Source: JAFECT01 sp036501825
Lineage (GTDB): Bacteria; Pseudomonadota; Alphaproteobacteria; Caulobacterales; Caulobacteraceae
Reading direction: 5' to 3'
Length of the DNA: 64,000 bases
Assembly (NCBI GenBank): GCA_036501825.1
Contig: DASXZP010000036.1
Coordinates: 248,001-312,000, forward strand
Numbering within the stretch: position 1 is the first letter of the stretch; every line of letters begins with the position of its first letter. Positions 1 to 8,411 of the stretch are shown in pieces. The notes beneath the pieces were generated by a model. It saw only the letters and a list, made by a program, of their open reading frames with translations, ran no database searches and was not told the DNA's origin. A program made the translations under genes and the position numbers.

Positions 1-122
1 CGGCGATAGGCCGCCTCGTAGGCGGCGGCGTCCATGTGGGCGCGCTCGGACCAGGCCTTGGGGACCGGAAACAGCTCCGTCTCGCTCACCGGCGTCTCCT
101 TCGCATTGCGCTCGTACGACAT
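1..122 (-). CDS. acs: Acetyl-CoA synthetase, N-terminal fragment (cut by window edge)
   Basis: The minus strand opens with ATG at 122-120 and reads without a stop to the window edge (40 codons). The peptide contains FPVPKAWSERAHMDAAAYEA, which matches the conserved N-terminus of AMP-forming acetate:CoA ligase (family pattern FPVP..W..RA..D...Y). The enzyme would activate acetate to acetyl-CoA through acetyl-AMP in the cytoplasm. The AMP-binding core lies outside the window, so this call rests on the N-terminal signature only. The gene is divergent from the creatininase-family gene, with a short shared upstream region. Confidence 0.72.
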   Translation of the reverse strand, partial: MSYERNAKETPVSETELFPVPKAWSERAHMDAAAYEAAYR

Positions 123-153
123 GGGCAGTATCCGAAGCCGACCCCCCTCCGCA

Positions 154-924
154 ATGGGACCATTTCCGATGCTGCTCGCCTTCTCCACCTGGCCTGAGAT
201 CGAAGCCCGGCTGGGCCACTCCAAGACCGTCGTCATCCCGATCGGCTCCAACGAACAGCACGGCCCCACGGGCCTGCTCGGCACCGACTGGCAATGTCCC
301 GAGATCATCGCGCACGCGGCGCACCGGGGCGGGGCGGATATTCTGGTAGCGCCCACCTTCAACATCGGCATGGCGCAGCATCACCTGGCGTTTCCGGGGA
401 CGATTTCGCTCCGGCCCTCGACCTTCCAGGCGGCGATCGGAGACTGGGTGTCGTCGCTGACGCGGCACGGCTTCGAGCGGCTCTTTTTCCTGAACGGCCA
501 CGGCGGCAACATCGCCTCCATCGAGGCGGCGTTCAGCGAGATCTACGCCGAGTGGTCGTTTGCGGAAGAGCGCACGCCCTTCATGCTGAAGCTGCGCAAC
601 TGGTGGGACCTGCCGGGCATCCACCGCCTCGCCGATGAGATGTTTCCCTCCGGCCACGGCAGCCACGCAACGCCGTCGGAAATCGCCATCACCCAGGCGG
701 CCTATCCCGACAGCATCAAGACCGCCAACTACGCCCCGCGCATCGCGCCCATGGGCCCGATCCGCGACGGCCTGGATTTCCGCGCCCGCTTCCCCGACGG
801 CCGCATCGGCTCCGATCCGTTGCAAGCGTCGCCGGAAAAGGGCCAACGCCTGATCGACGCGTCGGTCGAAGCCCTGGTGCGCGACGTGCAGGTGTTCACC
901 GACGAGACGATGCCGGGCGCCTGA
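154..924 (+). CDS. Creatininase-family amidohydrolase
   Basis: The protein carries the creatininase-fold signatures IPIGSNEQHGP, followed by LGTD and later FLNGHGGN. In this family the Glu, His and Asp of these motifs bind the two catalytic metals. Members hydrolyse cyclic amides or formamides (creatinine, mycofactocin precursor, riboflavin-pathway FAPy intermediates), and the substrate here cannot be told from sequence. Length of about 256 aa is normal. Start is uncertain: ATGs at 121, 154 and 169 are in frame and none has a strong Shine-Dalgarno. 121 would overlap the divergent acs start codon, so 154 or 169 is more likely. The next gene starts 7 bases downstream, suggesting co-transcription. 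Confidence 0.8.
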   Translation: MGPFPMLLAFSTWPEIEARLGHSKTVVIPIGSNEQHGPTGLLGTDWQCPEIIAHAAHRGGADILVAPTFNIGMAQHHLAFPGTISLRPSTFQAAIGDWVSSLTRHGFERLFFLNGHGGNIASIEAAFSEIYAEWSFAEERTPFMLKLRNWWDLPGIHRLADEMFPSGHGSHATPSEIAITQAAYPDSIKTANYAPRIAPMGPIRDGLDFRARFPDGRIGSDPLQASPEKGQRLIDASVEALVRDVQVFTDETMPGA

Positions 925-931
925 GTTCGGC

Positions 932-1492
932 ATGGGGCAACTCAAATCCACCGAGATAGCCTCGGCATTGACCGAAGCGATGGCGGCGGGGCGCTTCGTG
1001 CGCCTGACCACACGCTACGACGAGCGGGTGAGCGGTTACGTCGCGGCGATTGGCCCGGGATTTGTGATGATCGCGGTGGTGAACCACCGCATCTGGTTCG
1101 ACGGCTTTGAATGCTTCCGCCGGCCGGACATCCTCGCGGTCGGAGACGACCCCTACGCGGCGTTTCACGAGACCGCCCTGTCGCGCCGCGGCGATACGCG
1201 GCCGCAAACCCCGCCCGTGTCCTTGGAGAACATCGAGGCTTTGCTGACGACGGCAGGGAAGCTGTTCCCGCTCGTCACCATTCACACCGAGGTCGAAGAC
1301 GCCGACGTCCTCTTCATCGGCCGCGTGCTTGAGGTTACCGCCGGCGAACTCGTGATGCTCGAAGTGGACCCGGGCGCGGAATGGGACGCTGAGCCGGAGC
1401 GCTGTCCGACCGCGGACATTACGCGGGTGGCTTTCGGCTCGGACTATGAGGACGCCCTATGGCTGGTGGCGGGCGATCCGCCGTCGGCCTAG
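932..1492 (+). CDS. Hypothetical protein with two related small beta-barrel repeats
   Basis: I do not recognise a named family with a known function. The 186-residue protein appears to consist of two similar halves. One (about 22-70) reads FVRLTTRYDERVSGYV followed by GFVMIAVV and a WFDGFECFRRPDI stretch. The other (about 110-180) reads LVTIHTEVEDADVLFIG followed by ELVMLEVD and ADITRVAFGSDYEDAL. Each has the strand pattern of an Sm/SH3-like barrel that ends in a (P/T).DI segment. No signal peptide or TM segment is seen, so it is probably cytoplasmic. It follows the creatininase-family gene closely and converges on the gene ending at 1501. Confidence 0.7.
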   Translation: MGQLKSTEIASALTEAMAAGRFVRLTTRYDERVSGYVAAIGPGFVMIAVVNHRIWFDGFECFRRPDILAVGDDPYAAFHETALSRRGDTRPQTPPVSLENIEALLTTAGKLFPLVTIHTEVEDADVLFIGRVLEVTAGELVMLEVDPGAEWDAEPERCPTADITRVAFGSDYEDALWLVAGDPPSA

Positions 1493-1500
1493 GTTGAGGT

Positions 1501-1728
1501 TCAGCTGAACTGTGAGCGGAACACCGCCTTGATGTGCGCGCGCCGGGCGTCCAGGCGCGTTGCGGTTGCGTCGTCGCCGCTTTGGCGCGCGAGCACTATC
1601 GCGTCGGTCAGGAACTCTTTTGCGTCGTTGTAGCGGGCCGCCGCGGTGGTTGCATCGGCGGCTTCATACATTGCCGTGTAAGCGGCTTCCGCCTGCGCTT
1701 CCAGCCAAGCTATGTCGCGATCCGTCAT
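1501..1728 (-). CDS. Small acidic/helical hypothetical protein
   Basis: This is a 75-codon ORF whose ATG (1728-1726) overlaps the TGA of the Rieske gene (ATGA), the same junction style used throughout this minus-strand operon. The peptide is Ala/Asp-rich and helical (MTDRDIAWLEAQAEAAYTAM...). It has no recognisable motif, signal peptide or membrane segment. The translational coupling is the main evidence that it is a real gene. It is the last gene of tsaD-gpsA-Rieske-orf and its function is unknown. Confidence 0.65.
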   Translation of the reverse strand: MTDRDIAWLEAQAEAAYTAMYEAADATTAAARYNDAKEFLTDAIVLARQSGDDATATRLDARRAHIKAVFRSQFS

Positions 1729-2087
1729 GCCGTCACGATCATCCCGTCTTTCACTTCGACCGGCCACGGCTTCAGTCGCGCCCCCGCAGCAGGGCCGCCT
1801 AAACAAGCGCCGTCTTTGATGTTGAACAGGGCGCCGTGCCAGGAGCATTGGATCAGCTCGCCGTCGCGGGTCAGATAGCGGTCGAGTTGTTGCGCCAGCG
1901 GCAGGCCGGCGTGAGGGCAGCGGTCGACGTAGCCGTGGACGACGCCGTCCTTGCGCACGACGAAACCGTGGAACCAGGCGTCCTTGATCTGCAGCACGAA
2001 ATTGCGCGCGCCGGGGTCGGCGATAGTGTCGAGCGTGCACAGCGGCACGCCGGCCGGCGTTTCCCAAACGCGGATGTGGTCGCTCAT
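1725..2087 (-). CDS. Rieske [2Fe-2S] ferredoxin-type protein
   Basis: This 120-residue single-domain Rieske protein has both cluster-binding boxes: C57-P-H59 in DRCPHAGLPL and C81-S-W-H84 in CSWHGALF. Two Cys and two His ligate the 2Fe-2S cluster. With no transmembrane anchor it resembles soluble Rieske ferredoxins (NirD or dioxygenase-ferredoxin type) rather than the bc1 subunit. The redox partner is not evident nearby. ATG at 2087 overlaps the gpsA stop (ATGA), so it is translated from the tsaD-gpsA message. Confidence 0.85.
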   Translation of the reverse strand: MSDHIRVWETPAGVPLCTLDTIADPGARNFVLQIKDAWFHGFVVRKDGVVHGYVDRCPHAGLPLAQQLDRYLTRDGELIQCSWHGALFNIKDGACLGGPAAGARLKPWPVEVKDGMIVTA

Positions 2088-3079
2088 CGTTCCGACTTGA
2101 TCGGCCGCGTCATCAGGGCGTGCAGCGCCTCGTCCACGTCGAGCTTGCCCTTCAGTATGGCGGCGACCGCGGCGCAGATGGGGGTTTCGACGCCGAGTTG
2201 TTCGGCGAGTTCGACGACGGCCGGCGCCGACTCCACGCCCTCGGCCACCGACAGCTTGCCCGCCAGCGCCTGTTTCAGGGTTTGGCCCTGGCCGAGCGCC
2301 AGTCCGACACTCATGTTGCGCGACTGCGGCGAGGAACAGGTGAGCACCAGATCGCCCAGACCGCACAGGCCCGCCAGGGTTTCCGCCTTGGCGCCGACCG
2401 CCACCGCGTAACGCGTCATTTCCGCAAAGCCGCGGGTGATCAGCGCCGCATGCGCGCTCTTGCCCAGCCCCTTGCCGTCGCTGATGCCGCAGGCGATGGC
2501 GAGCACGTTCTTCAGGGCGCCGCCGGCTTCGGCGCCGATCATGTCGTCGGCGACGTAGGGTCGGAACGTCGGCGTCGCCAGCACTTCGGCGAGGTCGCGC
2601 GCCAGTTCCGCATCGTTCGACGCGAGGGTCACCGCCGCAGGCAGGCCCTGCGCCACTTCCTTGGCGAAGCTCGGCCCCGACAGCACCGCGGGTTTCGCTG
2701 CGGGCAGGGTTTCCTTCAGCACCCGCGTCATCAGCGCGTTGGTGCCGCGCTCCACACCCTTGGCGCAGAGCACGATGGGCAGGCCGCCGCGCGCGTACGG
2801 CTTGAACGCTTCGAGCGTCACGCGCATGTGCTGCGCCGGCGGCACGGCGAGGATCAGGTCGCAGTCCTTGAGGCCGGCGAGATCGCCCGTCGCTTCCACG
2901 TCGAACAGGGTGAAGCCCGGCAGGAACGGCGTGTTCTCGCGTTCGCTGCGGATCTGTTCGACCACCTCCGGCTCGCGCGCCCAGAGCGTCGTCTTCAGTC
3001 CGGCGCGGGCGCAGACCAGCGCGAGCGCCGTGCCCCAGGCCCCGGCGCCGATGACGCCCGCGGTGCGATAAGCGTTCAC
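2084..3079 (-). CDS. gpsA: Glycerol-3-phosphate dehydrogenase [NAD(P)+]
   Basis: GpsA reduces dihydroxyacetone phosphate to sn-glycerol-3-phosphate for phospholipid synthesis. The 331-residue protein has the N-terminal Rossmann motif GAGAWGTA, the CAKGVE and LSGPSFAKEV segments of the coenzyme domain, and the C-terminal catalytic stretch GALKNVLAIACGISDG with the conserved lysine, followed by GLGDLVLTC. Length is typical. The start is GTG (3079-3077), overlapping the tsaD stop as GTGA. This is a standard operon neighbour of tsaD in alphaproteobacteria. Confidence 0.96.
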   Translation of the reverse strand: MNAYRTAGVIGAGAWGTALALVCARAGLKTTLWAREPEVVEQIRSERENTPFLPGFTLFDVEATGDLAGLKDCDLILAVPPAQHMRVTLEAFKPYARGGLPIVLCAKGVERGTNALMTRVLKETLPAAKPAVLSGPSFAKEVAQGLPAAVTLASNDAELARDLAEVLATPTFRPYVADDMIGAEAGGALKNVLAIACGISDGKGLGKSAHAALITRGFAEMTRYAVAVGAKAETLAGLCGLGDLVLTCSSPQSRNMSVGLALGQGQTLKQALAGKLSVAEGVESAPAVVELAEQLGVETPICAAVAAILKGKLDVDEALHALMTRPIKSER

Positions 3080-4158
3080 GCCTTGGCTCCCTTGCGGCCG
3101 GGTTTGTGTGTGGGGTTGGTGCGCGCGGAGTCCTCATCGAGGGGCCAGCGCGGCCGTGCTTCGGCGTTGAAGCTCGAGGTCAGGCCGAGCGCCAGGCGCT
3201 CTGCGCCCGCGAGCGCGATCATCGCGGCGTTGTCGGTGCAATAGGCCAGGGGCGGCGCCAGGAACGCGAAACCGCGCGCGGCGGCGGTTGCTTCCAGCGT
3301 CTTGCGCACGGTGCGGTTGGCGGCGACGCCGCCGGCGACCACGAACAGACGATGGTTGTGCGCCTGCGCATAGTCGGCCATCGCACGATCTGAACGATCC
3401 GCCAGTTGTCGCGCGATCGCGTGTTGCACGGCGGCAGCGAGGTCGGCGCGACCCTGCTCGCTGGTCACGCCGTCGGCGAGACGCGCGGCGGCGGTCTTCA
3501 AACCCGAAAACGAGAAGTCGCAATCCTTGCGGCCGAGCAGCGCGCGCGGCAACTCATAGCGCGTCGCATCCCCGCGCTCCGCCAGCTGTTCCAGCGCGGG
3601 GCCGCCCGGGTAACCGAGCCCCAGCGCCTTGGCGATCTTGTCGAAGGCTTCGCCCGCCGCATCGTCGATGGTCGAACCCAGTCGCCGGTAGCGCCCGACG
3701 CCCTCGACGGTCAGCAACTGACAGTGACCGCCCGACACCAAGAGCAGCAGGAACGGATAGGGCGCCTCGCCGCCGAGCCGCGCCGACAGGGCGTGGCCTT
3801 CCAGGTGGTTCACCGCCACCAGCGGCAGACCGCGCGCCAGCGCAACCGCCTTGGCGAAACTCAGCCCCACCATCACCCCGCCGACCAGGCCCGGCCCGGC
3901 GGTCGCGGCGACGCCGGAAAGGTCCCTGTAGCCCAGCTTCGCCTCGGCCATCGCGCGCGCGGCGACCCGATCGACCACTTCCACGTGGGCGCGCGCAGCC
4001 AGTTCCGGCACCACCCCGCCGAAGGGGGCGTGCTCGGCCACCTGGCTCGCCACCACCGAGGACAGGACCTCGGCGCATCCGGTCTCGTGCAGGCGCACCA
4101 CCGCGGCCGCGGTTTCGTCGCAACTGGTCTCCAGGCCGAGGACTGTGAGCGAAGTCAT
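3076..4158 (-). CDS. tsaD: tRNA N6-adenosine threonylcarbamoyltransferase
   Basis: TsaD transfers the threonylcarbamoyl group to A37 of ANN-decoding tRNAs (t6A) together with TsaB/TsaE. The 360-residue protein begins with LGLETSCDETAAAVV and contains the HLEGHALSA segment whose two histidines bind the metal, plus FSFSGLKTA and the late VAGGVAANR motif of the ASKHA fold. ATG at 4158. It is the first gene of the minus-strand operon and is divergent from hemC with about 70 bases between, so the two promoters share this gap. Confidence 0.97.
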   Translation of the reverse strand: MTSLTVLGLETSCDETAAAVVRLHETGCAEVLSSVVASQVAEHAPFGGVVPELAARAHVEVVDRVAARAMAEAKLGYRDLSGVAATAGPGLVGGVMVGLSFAKAVALARGLPLVAVNHLEGHALSARLGGEAPYPFLLLLVSGGHCQLLTVEGVGRYRRLGSTIDDAAGEAFDKIAKALGLGYPGGPALEQLAERGDATRYELPRALLGRKDCDFSFSGLKTAAARLADGVTSEQGRADLAAAVQHAIARQLADRSDRAMADYAQAHNHRLFVVAGGVAANRTVRKTLEATAAARGFAFLAPPLAYCTDNAAMIALAGAERLALGLTSSFNAEARPRWPLDEDSARTNPTHKPGRKGAKA

Positions 4159-4230
4159 GGATTGAGAGCGCGGGTCCTGTTACTGGGCCCGGTCCGGGTC
4201 CGCGCCCGAGGTAACTGTCGCCCGTCCCCC

Positions 4231-5175
4231 ATGCAACCGCCCGTCCGTATCGGAACCCGAGCCTCCAAGCTCGCCCTGACTCAGGCCCGCTGGGTGCAGG
4301 CCCGCGTGGCCGAGGCTCTGGGCGCATCCGCGGCCGACGCGGACCAGGTCGCGCCCCTGATCACCATCACCACCACCGGCGACCGGGTGCAGGACCGCCG
4401 CCTGCTCGAAATCGGCGGCAAACAACTCTTCACCAAGGAGATCGAGGTCGCCCTGATCGAAGGGTCCATCGACCTGGCGGTGCATTCGATGAAGGACGTG
4501 CCGGCGGAACAACCGCCCGGCCTCGCCATCGCCGCCATCCCCGTGCGCGAGGATTCCCGCGACGTGTTGATCAGCCGCAGTCACGCGTCGCTCGCGGCCT
4601 TACCGGCCGGCGCGCAGATCGGCACCGCGAGTCTGCGCCGTCAAGCGCAGCTCCTCGCTCGGCGTCCCGACCTGGCCATCGTGATGATGCGCGGCAACGT
4701 CGACACGCGCCTGCGCAAACTCGACGACGGCGAAGCCGACGCCATCGTCATGGCCATGGCGGGATTGAAGCGGCTCGGTCTCGAAGCGCACGTCGTCGAA
4801 GCCTTTGACGCGACCGCGATTCCGACGGCGCCGGGGCAAGGCGCGTTGGCGATTCAGGCGCGCGCCGCCGACGCGGGCGCCGCGTGGCTCGCGTCGTTGA
4901 ATCACGAGTCCAGCGCCATCACCGTCGCCGCCGAACGCGGCGCGCTGGAAGCGCTCGAAGGCTCCTGCCGCACGGCCATGGGCGCTCACGCGTCCCTCGA
5001 TGGCGCTCGCCTGACCCTGGTCGTCGAGGCCCTGTCCGCCGACGGCCGCCAACGCTGGCGCCGCGAAGCCGAGGCGGTGCTGAGCGTTGACCCCCGTGCC
5101 GAGGCGCACGCCGTGGGCCTGGCGCTCGGCCACGAAATCCGCGCCGAGGCGGGCGACCGCCTGATCGTGGGTTAG
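4231..5175 (+). CDS. hemC: Porphobilinogen deaminase (hydroxymethylbilane synthase)
   Basis: HemC polymerises four porphobilinogens into hydroxymethylbilane in heme synthesis. The 314-residue product starts MQPPVRIGTRASKLALTQA. It carries the substrate and cofactor residues of the family in VHSMKDVPA, GTASLRRQAQL and the RGNVDTRLRKL loop. The ALEGSCRTAMG motif holds the cysteine that anchors the dipyrromethane cofactor. Although the frame is open far upstream, ATG 4231 is the only start that fits the family N-terminus; upstream is the opposite-strand tsaD. First gene of hemC-hemD-Mic60-hemY. Confidence 0.96.
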   Translation: MQPPVRIGTRASKLALTQARWVQARVAEALGASAADADQVAPLITITTTGDRVQDRRLLEIGGKQLFTKEIEVALIEGSIDLAVHSMKDVPAEQPPGLAIAAIPVREDSRDVLISRSHASLAALPAGAQIGTASLRRQAQLLARRPDLAIVMMRGNVDTRLRKLDDGEADAIVMAMAGLKRLGLEAHVVEAFDATAIPTAPGQGALAIQARAADAGAAWLASLNHESSAITVAAERGALEALEGSCRTAMGAHASLDGARLTLVVEALSADGRQRWRREAEAVLSVDPRAEAHAVGLALGHEIRAEAGDRLIVG

Positions 5176-5179
5176 GCCC

Positions 5180-5821
5180 ATGCGCGTCTGGGTCACGCGC
5201 ACGCAGCCCGGCGCCGACGCCACCGCCGCACGCCTGCGCGATCTCGGTCACCAGCCGATCGTTTCACCGGTGCTGGAGGTTCGGCGTCTCAAAACCACGA
5301 TCGATCTCGACGGCGTTGACGCGCTCGCTTTCACCAGCCGCAACGGCGTCGAGGCTTTTTCGGTCCTGACCAACGACGGCCGCGCCTTGCCGGTATTCGC
5401 TGTGGGCCAGGCGACGGCGGATGCGGCGCGCGCGTGCGGCTTCGCAAATGTGCGTTCCGCGAACGGTGACGTCGAAGCGCTCGCGGCCCTTATTGCGTCG
5501 GAGCGTCCCGGCGTCGTGCTGCACCCGACGGCGCGCGAACCGGCCGGCGAACTCGGCGTACGCAGCGTCGCGGTCTACGAAACGGTGCCTGTCGAACCGA
5601 CCGACGCGCTCGCGCGTCTCAAGTCCATCGACGCCGTGCTCGTCCATTCGCCCCTGGCGGCGCGGCGGCTGGCCGCTCTGGTCGCGCCGGCCCAGGCTTC
5701 GCCGCAGTTCCTCTGCATCTCCCAAGCCGCCGCCGCGCCCCTTCGGGCCGCCGGCCATGAAAAGGTCCGCTCGGCGCCGTTCCCTGATGAGGCGGCATTG
5801 CTTAAGCTGCTGGACGAATGA
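5180..5821 (+). CDS. hemD: Uroporphyrinogen-III synthase
   Basis: HemD inverts ring D of hydroxymethylbilane and closes it to uroporphyrinogen III. The sequence is poorly conserved, as usual for HemD. MRVWVTRTQPGADATAARL at the N-terminus, ALAFTSRNGVEAF, FAVGQATADAARACGF and VLVHSPLAARRL match the two-domain family layout. The position 4 bases after hemC is strong support. ATG 5180; length of 213 aa is slightly short of the usual 240 or so. Confidence 0.9.
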   Translation: MRVWVTRTQPGADATAARLRDLGHQPIVSPVLEVRRLKTTIDLDGVDALAFTSRNGVEAFSVLTNDGRALPVFAVGQATADAARACGFANVRSANGDVEALAALIASERPGVVLHPTAREPAGELGVRSVAVYETVPVEPTDALARLKSIDAVLVHSPLAARRLAALVAPAQASPQFLCISQAAAAPLRAAGHEKVRSAPFPDEAALLKLLDE

Positions 5822-6738
5822 CCGAAGTCGCCACCCCCGCACCAGAGGCTCAGCTGCCCCGGCCCCCGCGCGAGCCTCGCGCCATGAACCCCCTGTTCTT
5901 TGCCTGCATTTCCGTGCTGCTGCTGCTGGTGGTCGCGGGCATCGTGATCGCCAAGTTCGGCCCCAGGATCTGGCCGGAAAAGCCCAAGCCCCATGCCGCC
6001 GCCGCCGCGGCCGCCCAGGTCGTGGACCCCAATTCCCCCGCCGCGCTGCAGGCCCGCATCGCCGAGCTGCAGCAGGAACTGGACGCCGCCCGCCGGGCCC
6101 AGGCGACCGCCGCCGGCCCCGCCCTGCAGACCGCCAGCGCCGACGCCCTGAACCAGCGCCTCGACCGCCTCGAGGCCTATGAGCGGCGGGCCGGCCGCGC
6201 CGCCTCGGCCGCCGTGGCCGCCGGCGCCCTGGCCGACGCCGCCCAGACCTCGCGGCCGTTCCCCGGCGAACTCGCCTCGCTGGAGCGGCTGATGCCCGAC
6301 TCGTCCCTGGTCGCGGGCCTGCGCCCCCTGGCCGAGACCGGCGCCCCCACCCGCGCCGCGCTGGCCGCCGAGTTTCCCGACGTCGCCGCCCGCGCCGCGC
6401 GCGCCGCGCACGCGCCGAAGCCGAACGCGAGTTTCCTCGCCCGCGCCTTCGCCGCCTTCGGCGCCCTGATCACCGTGCGCCGCGTGGACGACTTCACCGG
6501 CAATTCGCCGGACTCGGTCCTGACCCGCGCCGAACGCCGCATCGACGACGGCGACATCGAAGGCGCGCTCGACCAGTTGCGCACCCTGCCGCCCGCGGCC
6601 CTGGCCGCCACCGCCGACTGGCGCGAACGCGCGCAACGCCGCGTCGACATCGAGACGCGCATCGCGATCCTGCGCACCGCCGCCCTGCGCGACCTGGCCG
6701 ACGACGCGCCGCCGCCGGAGCAGGGAGCCCGCCCATGA
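5818..6738 (+). CDS. Alphaproteobacterial mitofilin-like (Mic60) inner membrane protein
   Basis: This 306-residue protein starts inside the hemD stop (ATGA at 5818). It has a short proline-rich cytoplasmic tail, one TM helix (about 24-45, NPLFFACISVLLLLVVAGIV), an Ala-rich coiled coil (about 68-125) and a C-terminal helical domain with LTRAERRIDDGDIEGALDQL. This architecture and the place between hemD and hemY match the Mic60/mitofilin homologues described in alphaproteobacteria, proposed to shape intracytoplasmic or cristae-like membranes. It has also been annotated as HemX-like. No enzymatic motif is visible. Confidence 0.8.
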   Translation: MTEVATPAPEAQLPRPPREPRAMNPLFFACISVLLLLVVAGIVIAKFGPRIWPEKPKPHAAAAAAAQVVDPNSPAALQARIAELQQELDAARRAQATAAGPALQTASADALNQRLDRLEAYERRAGRAASAAVAAGALADAAQTSRPFPGELASLERLMPDSSLVAGLRPLAETGAPTRAALAAEFPDVAARAARAAHAPKPNASFLARAFAAFGALITVRRVDDFTGNSPDSVLTRAERRIDDGDIEGALDQLRTLPPAALAATADWRERAQRRVDIETRIAILRTAALRDLADDAPPPEQGARP

Positions 6739-8285
6739 TCCGCGGCGTCATCGTCTTCCTGTTCGTGCTGGCGGTGATCGCGCTGACCATGGCCATGGTC
6801 GGCGATCCGGGCCACGCCGCGCTGGTGGTCGGCGGGATGCGCGTCGATACCACGGCGGCCTTTGCGTTCGTGATCATCGGCGCGCTCGGCCTGCTCGCCA
6901 CCGTGTTCTGGCGCGTGGTGCTGTGGGTCGCCGAAGCCCCGCGCCGCGGCGCCCGCGCGCGCGCCGAAATCCGCCGCCGCCAAGCCGCCGAAATGCTGAG
7001 CCGCGGCTTCCTCGCCATCGCCGCCGGCGAAGGCGCCGAAGCGCGCCGCTGTGCGCAAAAGGCCGCCGAGTTCGGCGACGACAACCCCGCCCTGGTGCGC
7101 GTGCTCGCCGCGCAGTCGGCGGAGGCGGCGGGCGATCTCGACGCCGCGCGCGCGGCCTACACCGCCATGCTGAGCTTTCCCGAGATGCGCCTCGTCGGCC
7201 ATCGCGGCCTGATGTCGATCGCGCTGGCGCAAGGCGACAAGGCCGCCGCGCTGAAGCATGCGCAGGACGCCTACAACCAGATGAAGACCGCGCGCTGGGC
7301 GTGGCGCGCATTGTTCGAAGCCAGGCTCGAAACCGGCCAGTGGTCCGACGCCCTTGAACTGATCGAGGGCGGTCTGCGCCGCAAGATCGTGACCCCCGTA
7401 GTCGCCGAACGCGCACGCGCCTCGCTGCTCACCGCGTCCGCCGCCAGCGAAGAATCCTCCGGCGATGCGAAGGCGCTCGACCACGCGCTCGACAGCGCCA
7501 TCCGCGCCGCGAAACTGAACCCCGGCTTTCCGCCCGCCGCGGTCATCGCCGCGCGCCTGCTGGCCGCGCAGAACAAACAGACGCGCGCCGAAGACATCAT
7601 CGAAACCGCCTGGGCCGCCCAGCCGCATCCCGCGCTGTGGCTGGTCTATCGCGACCTGCGCACGGCCGAGACCCCGCGCGAACGCGCCAAGCGCCTGCAA
7701 AAGCTCATCGACAAGAACCCCGCCGATCGCGAAAGCCGCATCCTCGCCGTCGAACAGGCCCTGCTCGCCCACGACAAACCGGCGATGGCCCAGGCGGTCA
7801 CCGCCCTGAAGGACGAACCCCTGACCCAGCGCCTCTGCGGCCTCTACGCGCGCGCCGCCCAGGACCAGGGCCAGATCGACGAGGCCCGCGCCTGGGTCGC
7901 CCGCGGCCCCTCCGCCCCGCCGGAACCCGACTGGTCGGACCTCGACCCCGAGGGCCGCGCCTTCGTCTACACCCAGGCCGACTGGACGCGCCTGGTCTCC
8001 ACCTGGGCCGAGACGGGCGAGTTGGTGCACCCGCGGTTTGAGCGGCTCGAGCGGAGCATGAGCGACCTGCCCGAACTGCCCTCGCGCTATGAGGCCTCGG
8101 CCCCCTTCGTCTCCGCCGCCGTGCGCGAACAGGGCTTTTCCGCCCCCCTGCCGGACGACCCCGGCCCCTTCGCCGACGCGCTCAGCGGCCCCGCCCCGGA
8201 CGCGGAAGCCGACGACGCGCCCGCCGACCGCCGCCGCGGCGGCCGCGGCGCCGCCGGCCTTGGCAAGAACCCGGGTTCCGTCTAG
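6735..8285 (+). CDS. hemY: HemY-type TPR inner-membrane protein of the heme operon
   Basis: HemY (not the protoporphyrinogen oxidase of the same name) is a two-TM protein with a cytoplasmic or periplasmic TPR array, found next to hemD in proteobacteria; its precise role in heme metabolism is unsettled. The 516-residue product has TM helices at about 4-22 and 38-58, then a basic linker, then helical repeats (RGFLAIAAGEGAEARRCAQKA and following), and a disordered Pro/Asp/Arg-rich tail. ATG 6735 overlaps the previous stop (ATGA). Last gene of the operon, with tRNA-Thr 50 bases downstream. Confidence 0.9.
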   Translation: MIRGVIVFLFVLAVIALTMAMVGDPGHAALVVGGMRVDTTAAFAFVIIGALGLLATVFWRVVLWVAEAPRRGARARAEIRRRQAAEMLSRGFLAIAAGEGAEARRCAQKAAEFGDDNPALVRVLAAQSAEAAGDLDAARAAYTAMLSFPEMRLVGHRGLMSIALAQGDKAAALKHAQDAYNQMKTARWAWRALFEARLETGQWSDALELIEGGLRRKIVTPVVAERARASLLTASAASEESSGDAKALDHALDSAIRAAKLNPGFPPAAVIAARLLAAQNKQTRAEDIIETAWAAQPHPALWLVYRDLRTAETPRERAKRLQKLIDKNPADRESRILAVEQALLAHDKPAMAQAVTALKDEPLTQRLCGLYARAAQDQGQIDEARAWVARGPSAPPEPDWSDLDPEGRAFVYTQADWTRLVSTWAETGELVHPRFERLERSMSDLPELPSRYEASAPFVSAAVREQGFSAPLPDDPGPFADALSGPAPDAEADDAPADRRRGGRGAAGLGKNPGSV

Positions 8286-8335
8286 ATAACCGCCTCCCCG
8301 CAGGGGGCCCGGCCACCATCCGGGATTGACTGTGG

Positions 8336-8411
8336 GCCGCCTTAGCTCAGCCGGTAGAGCGGCGCATTCGTAATGCGTAGGTCAGGTGTTCGAGTCACCT
8401 AGGCGGCACCA
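8336..8411 (+). tRNA. tRNA-Thr (anticodon CGT), CCA encoded
   Basis: The cloverleaf closes fully. Acceptor stem GCCGCCT/AGGCGGC, D stem GCTC/GAGC, anticodon stem GCGCA/TGCGT (one G-T pair) around loop TTCGTAA giving anticodon CGT, and T stem AGGTG/CACCT around TTCGAGT. Discriminator A at 8408 and an encoded CCA at 8409-8411. CGT reads ACG threonine codons. Its 3' end marks the boundary between housekeeping DNA and the reverse-transcriptase island, a common integration position. Confidence 0.96.

Noticed and set aside
3406..4230. N-terminal extension of hemC
   Set aside because: The frame is open upstream but lies antisense to tsaD; the family N-terminus starts at 4231.
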